64,000 nt of DNA from Varroa destructor (taxonomy: Eukaryota; Arthropoda; Arachnida; Mesostigmata; Varroidae). The DNA is taken from positions 38,593,336 through 38,657,335 of the forward strand of contig NW_019211454.1 in the NCBI RefSeq assembly GCF_002443255.2, read 5' to 3'. Shown one piece after another: positions 27,201 through 37,279 of this stretch; the first letter of the stretch is position 1; each line of letters begins with the position of its first letter. A program made the position numbers and the translations under genes. Below the pieces are notes generated by a model. The model did not search any database. It was given only the letters and a program-made list of their open reading frames with translations, and was not told the DNA's origin.

Positions 27201-29153
27201 TGGTTAACCTTCCTCCCTTTTCCTTGACCATGTAGCTTCCACAATACACCGGCAATTACAGTCTCGCCTTTTTCCCATGCGTGGGCGCAACACCTGGAAC
27301 ATGCCGTGTGCAACCTCAGTCCCCGCCTCTTCAGTTTACCCTACCAGTAGAAGTCGAGACACCCCAGGATATGGAGCAGCAAAGCTATTCAATGGACTCT
27401 GTTATGGAACTGACCTCTGCCGATCGATGGTTAAGCATGGAAACCGCGACGAACCAGACGAATCAATATAGCAACCTCAGCAGTGTCTTCCATCAAGGTG
27501 ATAAGAATCAACGATGAACGTCTTTCTGACTATACTGGTGGATTATAAAAAAATGGTGATAAGTAGGCTATCTTTTATGTCCGACTGATTTCGTATGAAA
27601 GCTACTTCGTACTTACAGCTTACCAAAATGAATTAGGAGTATATAAATGTAATGTTCTCAGGCGAAACAGTACTCGGCGTAGTTCGTACTTTTCTCGTCG
27701 GAAGTTCACCGGAAAGGTCTCCGTTAGTGGCGCGCATTCGCCAGTGTTTTCTCTGCCACAATATTACGCGGACCACGACACCTCATTTATCAGTGAAGCC
27801 CAATCAACAGCCCCTGCATTGCCCATATAAGATTATCGTATGTATAAATAATGCGAACAAGACCAAAGTGCATTTATGACAATGGCAGTCTTCAATTCAA
27901 TTCAATGTAATTACATACAAAAATCTAGTTTGTTATTGTATGAAAATTGAAAAGCTGACATATCATCGCTAATCATTTACACACACATTGAAGGAAAGCT
28001 CTGCTCAAGGATGCGATACTTATTTACTGCTATTTACTGATTCAATGGCTCAGAAATTTTTCTTCGTCTCAATAGGACTGGGAATCGTCAAATGACTCCA
28101 GTGTCATGTCTGCGCCTGAAATGTCTTTCCATGGCAGACTTGCTTCCCAACATCGGCGTACGTTCTCAGCAGAACTTCTTCAGCGTCTGGATTCTCTGGG
28201 CGCGGACGGTTTTACATTCGATATTGATAGTCTGTTCGCTTGGGAACCAGTGGATGACAAACATCCATGGCATGTGCACTGTATTTTCTCCGTCCTCGAA
28301 CAATCGGCCGGAACACCGGGGTATGTGAACGAAGTATGAAACGTTAACGGTGGATACATTTTGTTTTTTTTTGTCTTTTTTTTTGCTATCGTGAATTGTT
28401 CGCTGAACAAATTCATAAATAACGCTAATGGACTAATCGGTCAAGCAGCACATAGAAAGTCTCCAGAAAATTAGATGTGACCTTGATGAGAGTACTGATT
28501 ATCAAACTCATATTACCATCAAAAGCAATTTAATGTGATCTGATAATCGTAGTCTGAGCTCGGCTCTGAGCAGATAAAAAAATATTTAAATTATTTCGAT
28601 TGAAGAAAGGCTTATCTAGAAATTTTCTATAGAGTTTTGTTAACGACCACTCCTCAAACCCGTAGCTTGGATGATGCAAAAATTAACTTCTTTTATTTGC
28701 GCAAATTTTCTAGTGGTTAAGATATATATGTGAGATAGAAGAAAAACAACTTTAAAAACGTAGATAGGCTTAAAACGAAAAGATCTAAAATTATCGAATT
28801 TCGAAAAGCAAATTATTGATAGTTTTTTTATCTTGTTTATGTTCCTTAGGCGCTTTCGACGAAATTCTGCTTTTGAGCATTGGCCAAAAGAGATTGTCCT
28901 GCAAAAATCACTTGAATTGCTTTTGGCTAAAACAAACTCTAGTGCTTCGTCGGTAACGAAAGCTCAGCAGGCTCTTTTAGCAACAGCGTGCGCTAATATC
29001 GTCGGGGTTTTTTTCTGTGGAGCTCTCGTTGTCCTTCTTTTTTTCGCTGTTTTTAGGCTCCGAAAAGAGAATTCTGTTGTGTCGACTTATAGAACGGTTC
29101 CTGTGGCGAATGAAGTTATCTCTCAAAGCGGACAACAGGAGACTCTGCTGTAG
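2..29153 (+). CDS. FRAS1/FREM2-type extracellular matrix protein, 5'-partial, 16 exons
   Basis: Joined exons: 2-2882, 17649-17738, 17958-18092, 18384-18646, 20702-20822, 21880-22007, 23961-24168, 24446-24601, 24928-25099, 25403-25713, 26221-26337, 26801-26925, 27236-27497, 27662-27837, 28076-28320 and 28850-29153. Counted from the first Met at 8 they give 1,895 codons plus a stop, with every splice phase matching. Order of parts (residue numbers from that Met): about eight CSPG repeats (128-988), two Calx-beta-like domains (about 990-1204), the conserved FRAS/FREM C-terminal region with paired cysteines (1205-1794), an RFRR site, a membrane helix (about 1839-1863) and a 32-residue cytoplasmic tail. 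Family members are secreted or membrane-anchored and help attach epithelium to basement membrane. FREM1 is excluded by the membrane helix and the absence of a lectin domain. FRAS1 and FREM2 cannot be separated because the N-terminus is outside the window. The frame is open to the left edge, so the first Met is not claimed as the true start. Confidence 0.88.
3171..3198. repeat. (TA)14 microsatellite
   Basis: Perfect TA repeat about 290 bases into the large FRAS/FREM intron. Confidence 0.95.
4857..5411 (+). other. Unrecognised 184-codon open frame inside intron 1
   Basis: It starts at an ATG and runs without a stop to 5411. It contains two or three hydrophobic stretches, around residues 60-70, 90-105 and 155-170. 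I do not recognise the product. In AT-rich DNA a frame this long is uncommon but not excluded by chance, and no splice or promoter evidence is visible. It may be an old pseudogene piece or noise. Confidence 0.15.
8773..8796. repeat. (AT)12 microsatellite
   Basis: Perfect AT repeat in the large FRAS/FREM intron. Confidence 0.95.
16131..16522 (+). CDS. Possible nested two-exon small gene (104 codons), function unknown
   Basis: Exon 1 is 16131-16290 (from ATG) and exon 2 is 16368-16522 (stop TGA at 16520). The 77-nt gap has a strong donor TATG|GTAAGT, a CTAAT branch-point-like site about 30 nt before the acceptor, and CTTTTAG|TG. Phase 1 matches on both sides. The product would be basic and fairly hydrophilic, with segments such as NKWLMLQATKLTWPNGIP and LLHMYGWNVPFKKLHYKP. 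I recognise no family. It cannot belong to the host gene, whose flanking exons join perfectly without it. An AG at 16440-16441 would open another frame instead. Confidence 0.3.
17649..17738 (+). CDS. FRAS/FREM exon B: end of last CSPG repeat
   Basis: Acceptor TTTCAG|GACAA and donor CGAG|GTAGCT, phase 1 in and out. The 30 residues include FEYRIKP and NDTFHVLL, which complete the CSPG repeat begun at the end of the first exon. That homology across the splice is what ties it to an exon 14.8 kb upstream. Confidence 0.85.
17958..18092 (+). CDS. FRAS/FREM exon C: linker and start of first Calx-beta-like domain
   Basis: Acceptor CTTACAG|CTGG and donor ATCG|GTAAGT, phase 1 in and out. It encodes SIHWCWLT followed by GETLELQFHRSGG. 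The family has an IEWSW-type segment at this place, just before the first Calx-beta domain, and the R-S/T-G strand is the Calx-beta hallmark. Confidence 0.85.
18384..18646 (+). CDS. FRAS/FREM exon D: first Calx-beta-like domain, start of second
   Basis: Acceptor AATTACAG|AGGG (phase 1) and donor GTGAAG|GTGAGT (phase 0). The middle (SLHVPESLSGRRFLIHLSAV) has the shape of the second half of a Calx-beta domain. The end (VIHFENDELSIQEP) is the opening strand of the next. The first domain is divergent: the usual acidic calcium positions are hard to place. Confidence 0.82.
18647..20701 (+). other. FRAS/FREM intron D-E
   Basis: Flanked by phase-0 sites. I searched for additional Calx-beta exons, because vertebrate relatives carry five such domains, and found no convincing phase-0/phase-0 exon. 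It holds AT-rich sequence with short A runs. Confidence 0.6.
20702..20822 (+). CDS. FRAS/FREM exon E: second Calx-beta domain, central part
   Basis: Acceptor TTTTCAAG|GAGAGG (phase 0) and donor CAAG|GTGTGT (phase 1). It encodes FFVRVVRR, then FRFYTIVGTARSNEDFVPV. The G-T-A-x-S-x-E-D-F/Y pattern is the signature of Calx-beta, so this is the clearest Calx-beta domain in the window. Confidence 0.86.
21880..22007 (+). CDS. FRAS/FREM exon F: second Calx-beta domain, C-terminal part
   Basis: Acceptor GCATTGCAG|TTCTC (phase 1) and donor TTCAAG|GTGGGT (phase 0). It encodes the closing strands VPVEILGDAYLETVEFFYIL, with the E-x-x-E-x-F pattern of Calx-beta. It is 42 residues long and is read in a different frame from a longer overlapping but unrelated open frame. 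Confidence 0.86.
22008..23960 (+). other. FRAS/FREM intron F-G
   Basis: Phase-0 intron between the second Calx-beta domain and the Cys region. Further Calx-beta exons could fit here by phase, but I saw none. No repeat or RNA gene recognised. Confidence 0.6.
23961..24168 (+). CDS. FRAS/FREM exon G: conserved Cys region
   Basis: Acceptor CGTTGCAG|GCGTGC (phase 0) and donor CTCCCAG|GTAAAG (phase 1). It begins with ACDTNHPQYPCLEK, then NSTITRYQWKVS. This is the C-x(n)-Y-x(n)-C, N-x-T-x-T-x-Y/F-x-W module that follows the last Calx-beta domain in FRAS1 and FREM2. Confidence 0.87.
24446..24601 (+). CDS. FRAS/FREM exon H: conserved Cys region
   Basis: Acceptor TTCGCAG|GTTCAA and donor GACG|GTAAAT, phase 1 in and out. 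It encodes SKVSCSVKLASIDK and later CGGRAGSKPFSTKLSL, matching the family's C-x(n)-C and PF-x-A/T-K-L segments. Confidence 0.87.
24928..25099 (+). CDS. FRAS/FREM exon I: PHxDGxLP module
   Basis: Acceptor TTTTCCAG|AGAGC (phase 1) and donor ACACAAG|GTATCT (phase 2). It encodes LTLPHHDGALPLWSTHSI and later HVCSNI. The I/L-P-H-x-D-G-M/A-L-P motif and the following H-x-C-S-N are strongly conserved in FRAS1/FREM2. The frame stays open past the donor, so the 3' boundary rests on the splice motif and phase. Confidence 0.84.
25403..25713 (+). CDS. FRAS/FREM exon J: C-terminal conserved region
   Basis: Acceptor ATTTTCAG|CGATT (phase 2) and donor TCAG|GTAAGT (phase 1). It includes LRSCTWNYKRYFSLGELLAC, a PMHVMYLVHG strand, GRWQHV and LHIAFVYNNWAV. 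These align in order with the family's C-x-W, S-x-x-E-L-L-x-x-C-G-G, Y-V-x-H and F-V-Y segments. An acidic insert (DGENDDEDG) sits after the CGG. Confidence 0.9.
26221..26337 (+). CDS. FRAS/FREM exon K
   Basis: Acceptor AATGTTAG|AAATT and donor AAAAAG|GTAAAT, phase 1 in and out. It encodes NRNLVVTFRTTIKFHGRLVV, equivalent to the family's G-R-L-V-V-x-F-x-T-x-A-x-F-x-G-L-F-V. Confidence 0.86.
26801..26925 (+). CDS. FRAS/FREM exon L
   Basis: Acceptor TACTTGCAG|TGCG (phase 1) and donor GCTTCG|GTAGTT (phase 0). It encodes RLTLSPRRGVQAAFLLRLEK and then EALWTLGSLAS. The W-x-x-x-S before YTGNY in the next exon mirrors the family's W-S-F-x-S ... Y-S-G-x-Y. The two adjoining exons require exactly this phase pair. 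Confidence 0.8.
27236..27497 (+). CDS. FRAS/FREM exon M
   Basis: Acceptor CCATGTAG|CTTCC (phase 0) and donor CATCAAG|GTGATA (phase 1). It begins LPQYTGNYSLAFFPC, matching the family's D-Y-S-G-T-Y-T-V-x-L-I-P-C block, and runs into FTLPVEVETPQ. The tail is rich in S, T and N, with possible N-glycosylation sites. Confidence 0.86.
27662..27837 (+). CDS. FRAS/FREM exon N
   Basis: Acceptor TTCTCAG|GCGAAA (phase 1) and donor ATTATC|GTATGT (phase 0). It encodes GETVLGVVRTFLVG, then IRQCFLCHNI and LHCPYKII. These parallel the family's E-G-D-x-I-Y-G-R-V, I-E-K-V-F-L-C and L-L-Y-R-F-K-I-V segments. The donor has no G before GT, so the last few bases are less certain. Confidence 0.8.
28076..28320 (+). 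CDS. FRAS/FREM exon O: last extracellular block
   Basis: Acceptor TCAATAG|GACTGG (phase 0) and donor CCGGG|GTATGT (phase 2). It has GADGFTFDIDSLFAWEP then PWHVHCIFSVLEQ, matching the family's G-S-D-G-F-x-V-D-S-x-P-L-F and W-Y-x-H-x-I-Y-x-V block that precedes the juxtamembrane region. Confidence 0.87.
28850..29153 (+). CDS. FRAS/FREM terminal exon: furin-type site, membrane helix, cytoplasmic tail
   Basis: Acceptor TTCCTTAG|GCGCTT (phase 2), stop TAG at 29151-29153. It opens with RFRRNS, a furin-type R-x-R-R site. About 35 residues later comes one hydrophobic helix (ANIVGVFFCGALVVLLFFAV) with a basic stop-transfer RLRKE. A tail of about 30 residues ends in ETLL. FRAS1 and FREM2 share this single-pass ending. 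Confidence 0.88.
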
Positions 29154-29489
29154 TCAATATGGTATCATTTTCTGACTATTGTGAACGTGCGAAAAAAAAC
29201 CGGGTCTCTGTGTACGTAAACTTGGATTATAATCTGAGTTACATCTGCCGCCGCACCTCTAAAGATATTTGCGAAAGAGCTAAGGGCTGTAGCTGTTATA
29301 GATAGCAGAGACTGGTCGCACTAGCCACAATTTCTAGTCGATTAAGATAAACGAATTACATTTATATATATATATAGGCAACTAACGATACTTTTGTACA
29401 TAAAAAGAATACTTATAATGTCGAGTGTGTGAACGTACGCCTACGCTGTGCACTATATCGAAAGGTCTAGATTTTTCATACTGTGATGA

Positions 29490-29495
29490 AATAAA
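29490..29495 (+). promoter_or_regulatory. Candidate polyadenylation signal of the FRAS/FREM gene
   Basis: AATAAA lies about 340 nt after the stop codon. It is the first canonical hexamer on the + strand that I noticed downstream of the stop, so a 3' UTR of about 0.35 kb is plausible. Confidence 0.5.
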
Positions 29496-30221
29496 CTGTA
29501 CATAGAGCAAAGAAGATGAGTTGTAAGTATGAGTGTAGAAATTTTAGGGTAATGCATAGTTTTCCCAGATGGTAATGTAGCGTACTTTCTATGACCGAGT
29601 TTCATACAATACGTTTTGTTCTCGTACATTTTACTATTAGAGTGAGACAAATGCGCTTCAAGTGAAGTCGGGATCAGTTTAAATAGTCTTCCATAATTAT
29701 GGTGCAGAAACGATCACTTGCTATCTACAGACGCAAAGGTCGTTATGACTGTAGCTAGTCGAGATGAAGTTAGTGGTTCATACCTGGAAATTATGGCGTG
29801 GTTGAAAAGTAGAGCCGTTTGAAAAAGAACACGGAGTATTATTGCTCCATGGCTAAGTTAGTTTCTTCGGCTGCCAGAAGGCACTTAAAATGTATTGTTT
29901 AAATGAAAACGCCCCCTTTGAACTACTATCGTAATTTATTTGCTTGATTAATTGTTCCGTAGTATAAAATCGTCTTTTCTCGGGTGTTTCTTTTCAGGTT
30001 ATTCGTTCACTTTATTTAATGATGCGAATATTAATAATTATTATTATTATTTAATTCCAATTCATCTTAATATAGTTACTTGCATTTATCTTCATCACTG
30101 TTTCCTCACAATAATCTATATAATGTCTCTTCAACATGTCGTCGAGTGTTTTTACAAAAAACCATTGCCGTCTATGTGTTTGTGTTGTATATTGTTTCGT
30201 GGGTCGAGGTGGTGGTGGTGC

Positions 30222-30239
30222 GGGGGGGGGGGGGGGGGG
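30222..30239 (+). repeat. Run of 18 G
   Basis: An uninterrupted G18 run follows a GGT/GTG-rich stretch (30207-30220). Such runs can form quadruplexes and are also prone to sequencing and assembly error. Confidence 0.9.
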
Positions 30240-33047
30240 CACGGTCCATTTCCTCGCAGACTTTCGCAAGTTCATGGTGACATTAGTGGTCTTACTAATA
30301 GTAGAATCATTGATCTAATCTTATTAACAACAGGCATGAGTTCGTATCATTCACGAGGCATCCAATGCATTGTAGCAATCAGTCTCAATTATTGTAGAAT
30401 AGTAATAACCATATCTCATAAAAACATATACAGATGTGTATAATGAACAAATAAACTAGCTATTGTTAAGCGATTAACCACAAATCGATTTTTCTCTACC
30501 ATGATTCCTGTAGTGATCATCAAATTGCTTTTTCATTCGAGTTCGTTTGTTGCATCCGTTACATACTTACTAATCTTCACCAGAATTTTAGCTGGCTTAT
30601 GGATGTCGAAGACTTCTCCTACGGCTGATCAGGGCAATTTTACTGCGGGGTCAGGAGCTTTTATGGGGATCGACTTTGGCACATTTGGCCACTCGCAACA
30701 GAAACTTGAGGACAGGGTTTAAGGACGAAAAGTCCGATCCCGGATATAGCTCGGCTCCTCGGATAACAGAATATCGTATCCTGTTGACGCTTCGCTTTTG
30801 TGGTATCTTTGCATCGATACGTATGTCTGCATCTGTTTGTGTAGCTTGTAGTAGTAATAGCAGTCTGCACTCTTATATGTATATAGGGATACAGTATTAA
30901 GTTCTTCTGCGGTAGCTATGATTGATTCGATCGCAGTACTCGTCCGTTTTTGGCGATAATTGCGATTCTATTTTATTGGCGCTGTTCGAGAAGAGCCAGT
31001 TAAATCATTTTGCTTCAGAGAGAATGTCAGTGATCTGACAATGTTAGCGTTCATTGTATTTAAAAATCAGGTTGTTATATCTTGGAATCGTATAGTGGTT
31101 AACGAAGGCAAGGCGATCTTGTGATGATAAATCGTAGAGAGTTGAATTTGTTCCCTTTGTTTTTTCGAACCGGGGCTTAGGCCTCTATAGTGCCGCTCTG
31201 CGTTTAGCCTCACTCTTAACGGCGGTATTTTACAACCTGGCTTTCGTTCAAGGCGGAAACATCATTTGGACTTTGCCCTCTTAAGTAGATGTTCGTCTCG
31301 TTTAGACAGCTTTGTTGTTAGAGCTGTACGTTTCCGAACGAAGCGATACGTTGTGCGCTGCAGCTCGAATGGTTGTTATGAGAAGGCCATCCAGCCTAAG
31401 TCCTGCAAGACAGGCCTACAGCAAGACGTGTTTAGTAGTAAAATAATTATCCGAAGGGAAGGTGTTTCGATCCTTGACAGACTGCGCTAGGGAAACGAGA
31501 CATTGGATATATTTACTTATCTTGCGCTGTCAGCCTCTGTTCGACCTTAAATTCAGATGTTAGTAAATAGTCCCGCCCTATTACAATACCTCATATTTAC
31601 TTAGCATCTATTGCGCAATGAACGTCACAAATACACACGCGCACCTCCAATGTATTTCTACCAAGTTTCTTTTGTCTTTCACCTAGTTTCTAAATTATGT
31701 ATCATAAATTCCGTCAGCAATTTGTTACCCATTAGTACCTATATCTGTACTAAGACGTCTCAATATGCATGCTATTATAAGTTATACGAATTTTGTGCTA
31801 TAGGATACACACCTTTCGATGCAAATAACAAATACCTTACGGTAATTGATCGAACCGTGCGTTAGTGCGCTGACCGTACAATTTTACAGTGTCCTGTTCA
31901 CTCTCAATATATATGCTTTCGTACTGTGACACAATGCCTTTACATACTTATTAGATGTATACTTTCCAGCTGTACTCATTTGAAACTTCTTTTTTTTTTT
32001 AATTATCATAACTACTTTTGTGCCATTTATTTACTTTTTATGACACTTATGTGTAACTTGTGACGCATGACGCCACTGTATGCCCGCACGTATTTGACCG
32101 CTGTCGGCGTAAATGTTATTAAAAATTAGCTATGCGTTCCGTGCGATGCAATGATTCGCAATAAAATAATTTACTGTTACTTCAACTGGTTTTTTACGGA
32201 GCAGAATATCACAGCATATATCTGTTAAATACGGTACGACGATTCGTAGTAATGATTATATATCATGATAATAACCATCCAAGTAATATACGAAAACAGC
32301 TTAGAATTTATACTGTACACATTAACGAGGACGACCCATTAATGCAATTTTTCGACTGCCTGCTTGCTGCTCTCCTCTTTCCTGTTTGTTGATTTGCTTT
32401 GTCGTTTGTTTTTTACTTAGGTAACCTTTCCAGTAAAATGTACATTCATTTTGATAAACAACACTTGTTTCCGCCTTTATGTGCTATATGTATTAAGCTG
32501 ATCTAATTCTTCTTGCTTTTATACGCCTTCCCCTGCAGCCTTTTCCGTACGTGTGTGTGATCGCATATGTTTCTTAGAACGCTTTCCATTGATAACCCTG
32601 CAATATGCATGCTTTTCTTTTACACACAATTTTATTTTTTTTTATAGACTTTTTCTGAAATCTAGAGAAATAATGATCGAGCTTATCGGTTGTTAAACAC
32701 TGCTACATGCATACCTCTCGTACGTAGCATTTTCAGCGCACGCACACCGACAAGCATACACGGATACGAGTGCAGTCAATGCCATTTCTGTCTTTGCAAA
32801 GAAAAGTCACTGCAGCGTCCCACACTTGGGATTGACGAGGCTCGCCTGACGAGCTCCTTCCGCCTATTCCTATCGTGCACCGGTTCGTGCTAGCATGTTC
32901 TACGTGCCAATCGGCTGACGAACAATGCTCAGTCTCACATGGCAGTATCCTATCGTCTCTTCCGTTTAGTCAAACTAAGTAGATAGCAAGGACAAGTAAC
33001 CTAACTTTTGTAGTATGCACATGAGCGAACTTTCGGGCTCTGCGTGG

Positions 33048-33069
33048 TCGTGCGTGCGTGCGTGCGTGT
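33048..33069 (+). repeat. Tetranucleotide repeat (GTGC)n
   Basis: About five tandem GTGC units in the convergent intergenic region. Confidence 0.85.
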
Positions 33070-35562
33070 CTACGTTTTGGTTCGACGTGACGCATCTCCC
33101 TATACGATACACCCGTCTAAAGTTTATCGTAAAAAACTAGCCCGCACCGGTCCCAGAAAAGGTGTTTCTTAGCAGGCAATTAGTATTACTATAGGTGTAT
33201 TTTGTACTCGCTTACTAAATAAATTATTCTTATTATCATGTTTATTATTGTCCTTTACGTTGTTTTATAATGTCGTTTACCTTTTGCAATCGACTCTCTT
33301 GTTTCCAATATAGTCCTTAAATGTCTCCAAAACAAGGCTCGTGCAATCAGATAGTGACAAGCTTGATACACGACTCTTCCACTGGCTAGTGTTAGTTCTA
33401 TGATCGGGATTATTCTAGGTAATGCTGGCCAATAGTTGTTGCGCCTATTTCTCAATAAAAGGGTCGCAGCGGCTAAATGTTATCCGAGGGACTTCGTTGA
33501 TTGCGTCATCATCAGGCTTTGGTATATTATTCAAGACTATCATATATAATTATAATGATTTCTTAGTGGTATCGTTGGATTTTTGCTCACGTTTGTTTTT
33601 TTCAGTGATACTTTATACTGAATTTAGTAGTTGTTGCTATAGCTGTTGACCCATAATGGCTACAGTAGCAGCAATAGCACTATAATTATATTAACTGCTC
33701 CTGTAATTATAAATAGTAGTAGGCAGGCCGTTGCCGTACGCATACACAGATATACTCACACGTACGCATGCGTATATCTATATATGTAAACTGGTGGTCA
33801 CAAAATATAAATCTACCCATCGTTCTTGTAATGGTGATGTTTGTTCTCACCATCATAACCGACAGGGATTCGCTTTTTATATTTTTCCCCCATTCGTGGG
33901 CTGGCTAAGTGGGCTAAATGAATACCGTTGTGTGGATATCTAGTGTTGGACGCGAGGTGATCTGGATCCCACCGGCCAGTCAGCCTTCACCCTGACCTCC
34001 GGGGGACCTGCATTCTCATGATATGAATATTCGTTTATCTTCATTTGTTCAGTCGGCCGTTGCTTGGTGGACATATTTGTGTACATGTTTATGTTTCATT
34101 ACTGTCGTGCTTTTGTTCTTTACGCTGAGCGGTTTCTCAAACAGAGACTCACTAAAGGAACAAAAGACTTGTTTTCTCGTGCGTTGTCACGTTCTGTTGT
34201 TACATATTGTCATGCAGTAAGGCCGATGCATGAACCGACCAACCGACATGTAGGATAGCTGTTATTTTAGTATTGCGCCTCTTACGCTGTTCAAGTGCTG
34301 CCTGTTATCGTTGCTTTTTTTTTTATGGCTGTTTGGCTTTTATGGTCGATCTTGTGTTCAATGAGTCGATGTTCTGTGTTTCTATCGTCGTCATTGGATG
34401 GATAAATCGTGCTCGTATCTATCTGATTTAGTTGTTACTTTTTTTTGGTTATCGTTCGTCGTAATGATGCATTACGTATCATATGTTATTGCATTTATTC
34501 TTGCCAGTCTTAGGTAGTGAAGAGATTTTACGTTAAAAGCGAGATATATTATATATATATATAAAGATGTTGGTTACGTTCGATTGGTTAAAAGATGGAT
34601 TGAATGTTCGGTACCGATGATGTTACTTTTGGGTGTAATGCTTACGTTTCTGTGGGTTTGTGAGTCGCTCTTTACTTGTCAGTGTTGGCCTAGTCAGACG
34701 TTCCTTTTACGTCGAATAGGAATGATGGCTTTATGTTTACTTGTTGCTACATTGCTTGCGACATGATGAATCAAGGTGATGCTTTTAGCGTTAACGGTAG
34801 AATCTCTTGTATGTCGTTATAGGCAACGGAAAAAAGTTCGGGCAGATATCATCGATAGATTCGATTAGTGATTTAGTCTAGTGACACAAGTATTTGTAAC
34901 AGTGGTTGATTGTTAATTACAGAACGTCGTACATGCAACGCTATGATAGATAGCTTGGTTACTGTGGTAAGGACATCGAAAGTATCGATCAATGGAAGTA
35001 ATATTTTTGCCGTCGATGTACAGTTATCGAATGAAAGATAAAAGGTATTTTTATGCCAACAATCCTACGTAATTTGTATCGAATAGGCATTTGCAAGCGA
35101 CCATGTACGCGGGAGTACACGGACGCGTGCGTTCACGGTTGAACACCAACTGGGTAAACGGAACCATGAATAACATACAAAAAGATCACACAGTAGAAGA
35201 TATTGTTGGCATCACAGTAGTTCGAGATAGAGACAAGATCAATTCATGATTCATTACGTCAACAGAAGGACAAAGAGAGAGATTGATAGAGGTTACGCTG
35301 TTATCAACAATAAAATAGAATAAGAAAAACACGAAAGCAGTCGAAAAGTGGTCGGCGTTGATGGTGTCCAGAAATTTCCGTTTATCGTTGGTTCTTCGAC
35401 ATCGTAATGTTATAGTTGTAAGCTTTTAGCTCAGATTCATCGTATGCACGCAGTTGCACGTAGGCATCCGTAGGGTTGAATTTACAGTTGGTAGCGCCGA
35501 ATACGAATATAGCAATATCTCATTCGGAGACACGTATTAAAATTCAGTATCATAGACTACGA

Positions 35563-35582
35563 ACGGACGGACGGACGGACGG
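35563..35582 (+). repeat. Tetranucleotide repeat (ACGG)5
   Basis: Five perfect ACGG units in the convergent intergenic region. Confidence 0.9.
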
Positions 35583-37210
35583 CTGTCACATTTAGGGTCT
35601 AGCAAGGGAAAAAGATCTAGCACAGAACATTGCGATGCCGATGAAGCGACGATCGGTAACTGGAGAGCTTGCGAACAGCCGTATTTTCTAGCAAACTGTT
35701 TTCATTATGATAAATTACCTTATAGATAGATGAACGAAAAGTTACTATTATTATCAGTGTATCAGTTCTAACGAACGGATCTTGCCATTATCTAGACATC
35801 ATTATTTAAGGTACCATAAGATTGGATTATGTATCTGGTTGTAGCTAATTACATGCTGGTACTACAGTACCACACGTTCTATACATATTTGTTAGTTTAG
35901 TTAAGCTATCTTAGAATCATAGATTTCGGCTCTTTGGGAGGTATTTTGTCTGCTATTAGATATGGTATCTTATCCAAAAACAGATTGTGCCTAAGCCTCT
36001 AGTTGTTTAGTTTTAATAGTGTTCCGTTTCCGATTATGTACCTGTTCATATTACATCTGGTCGAATCTGGAATACATAAAGTTGTTATCGTAGTTGCCAT
36101 TGTTGCTCGTAGAATTGCGTCTATCAACGTCTGGCTTTTTTTTTTTTTGTTTCAAAATACGAGACGCCTCTGCTTTTTTGATATGTTTTTCATTTAATTT
36201 TTCTGATATCGTGTTGTTAAAGCGATGTTGTCATATATATATATATATAGATGTGTGTGTATGTCTCGTCGTAGCTCTTGATGCTGTTGTTGGTAGCTCA
36301 ATTGTAGTTCATTTGCCTTTTCGAATTTATTATATCTTAATACGTTCTGATATTGTCATGAGTGGCAAGCTTGCCCGAATACGGCAGTTCAACCTACAAA
36401 TTATCGAGATAGATAGAAAAGTTAAAGACGAATGTCCAGCCATGATTCATGTCCGATATAGAGTCCCCTTTACGCTACACCAAGCCGGTGTGAATTTGTT
36501 TCAGTTGCCGGTAGAGCGCTCGCATATAGAAAAATGCCGCCACAGTGCGCTCCTGCGTTCAGATGCTGTTAGACGCTGATGGCGACGCTAGCCAGAGCGT
36601 GGCTAGGACAGCAGCAAACTAGGTCACATCAAAGTGTTTGAGGCCATAGTAATAGCCTATTTAAAGAAAAGAACAATTCCAAAAGAAAAAAAAATCTGAA
36701 TGTCCATATTGACATTTATACTAGAAATTCCCAAGATTAAACAATTGTACACTCGTTTTCCAAACTTCGAAATCTTTACCTGTCGACTTCGTGTATGACC
36801 TATGCCGCTGACTATCAAATCTTACTCTGTGTTCAATTACCGGAACTAAGGCCGCAATCGGACACGTTCGTTGCAGGTCGACTTGATCATGGCCGAGCAT
36901 TCGAGGAAAATATTGTGCATAACAATGGGGTATTGAGTCTCTGTAATCCGTGTTTTTCTATGTAATGACAGGGCTGTTTGAATTTTTTTAAGGCAAACTA
37001 TTAACAGACAGCGAAATCTTGCTTTGTGTCGCTTCTTGGATTAACTTTAAATAAAAATCATGGTAGCGATCTTTGGGAGTTTAATACTTTACGTAATGGT
37101 ATACTTTCTTTAGCTAACGCACTTATGGGGCCATTACATAAAATGAATTTCTTGCTCTTCTGTAGCTGCGAATGTATGTTTACATTGAGATGATAGATAG
37201 TAATAATGAA

Positions 37211-37236
37211 AGGGGAGGGGGAGGGAGGGGGGGGGG
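37211..37236 (+). repeat. G-rich tract, potential G-quadruplex
   Basis: Four G runs of 3-10 bases separated by single A bases (GGGG-A-GGGGG-A-GGG-A-G10). It lies about 0.9 kb beyond the channel gene's stop codon and is C-rich on that gene's sense strand. Confidence 0.75.
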
Positions 37237-37279
37237 TAGAAGTAAATATATGAGGCTTCTATGCTAAACGCATTTGCCT

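Noticed and set aside
30051..30318. Proline-rich or glycine-rich frames in several frames
   Set aside because: They are produced by translating the G18/C18 run and GGT repeats, not by a gene.
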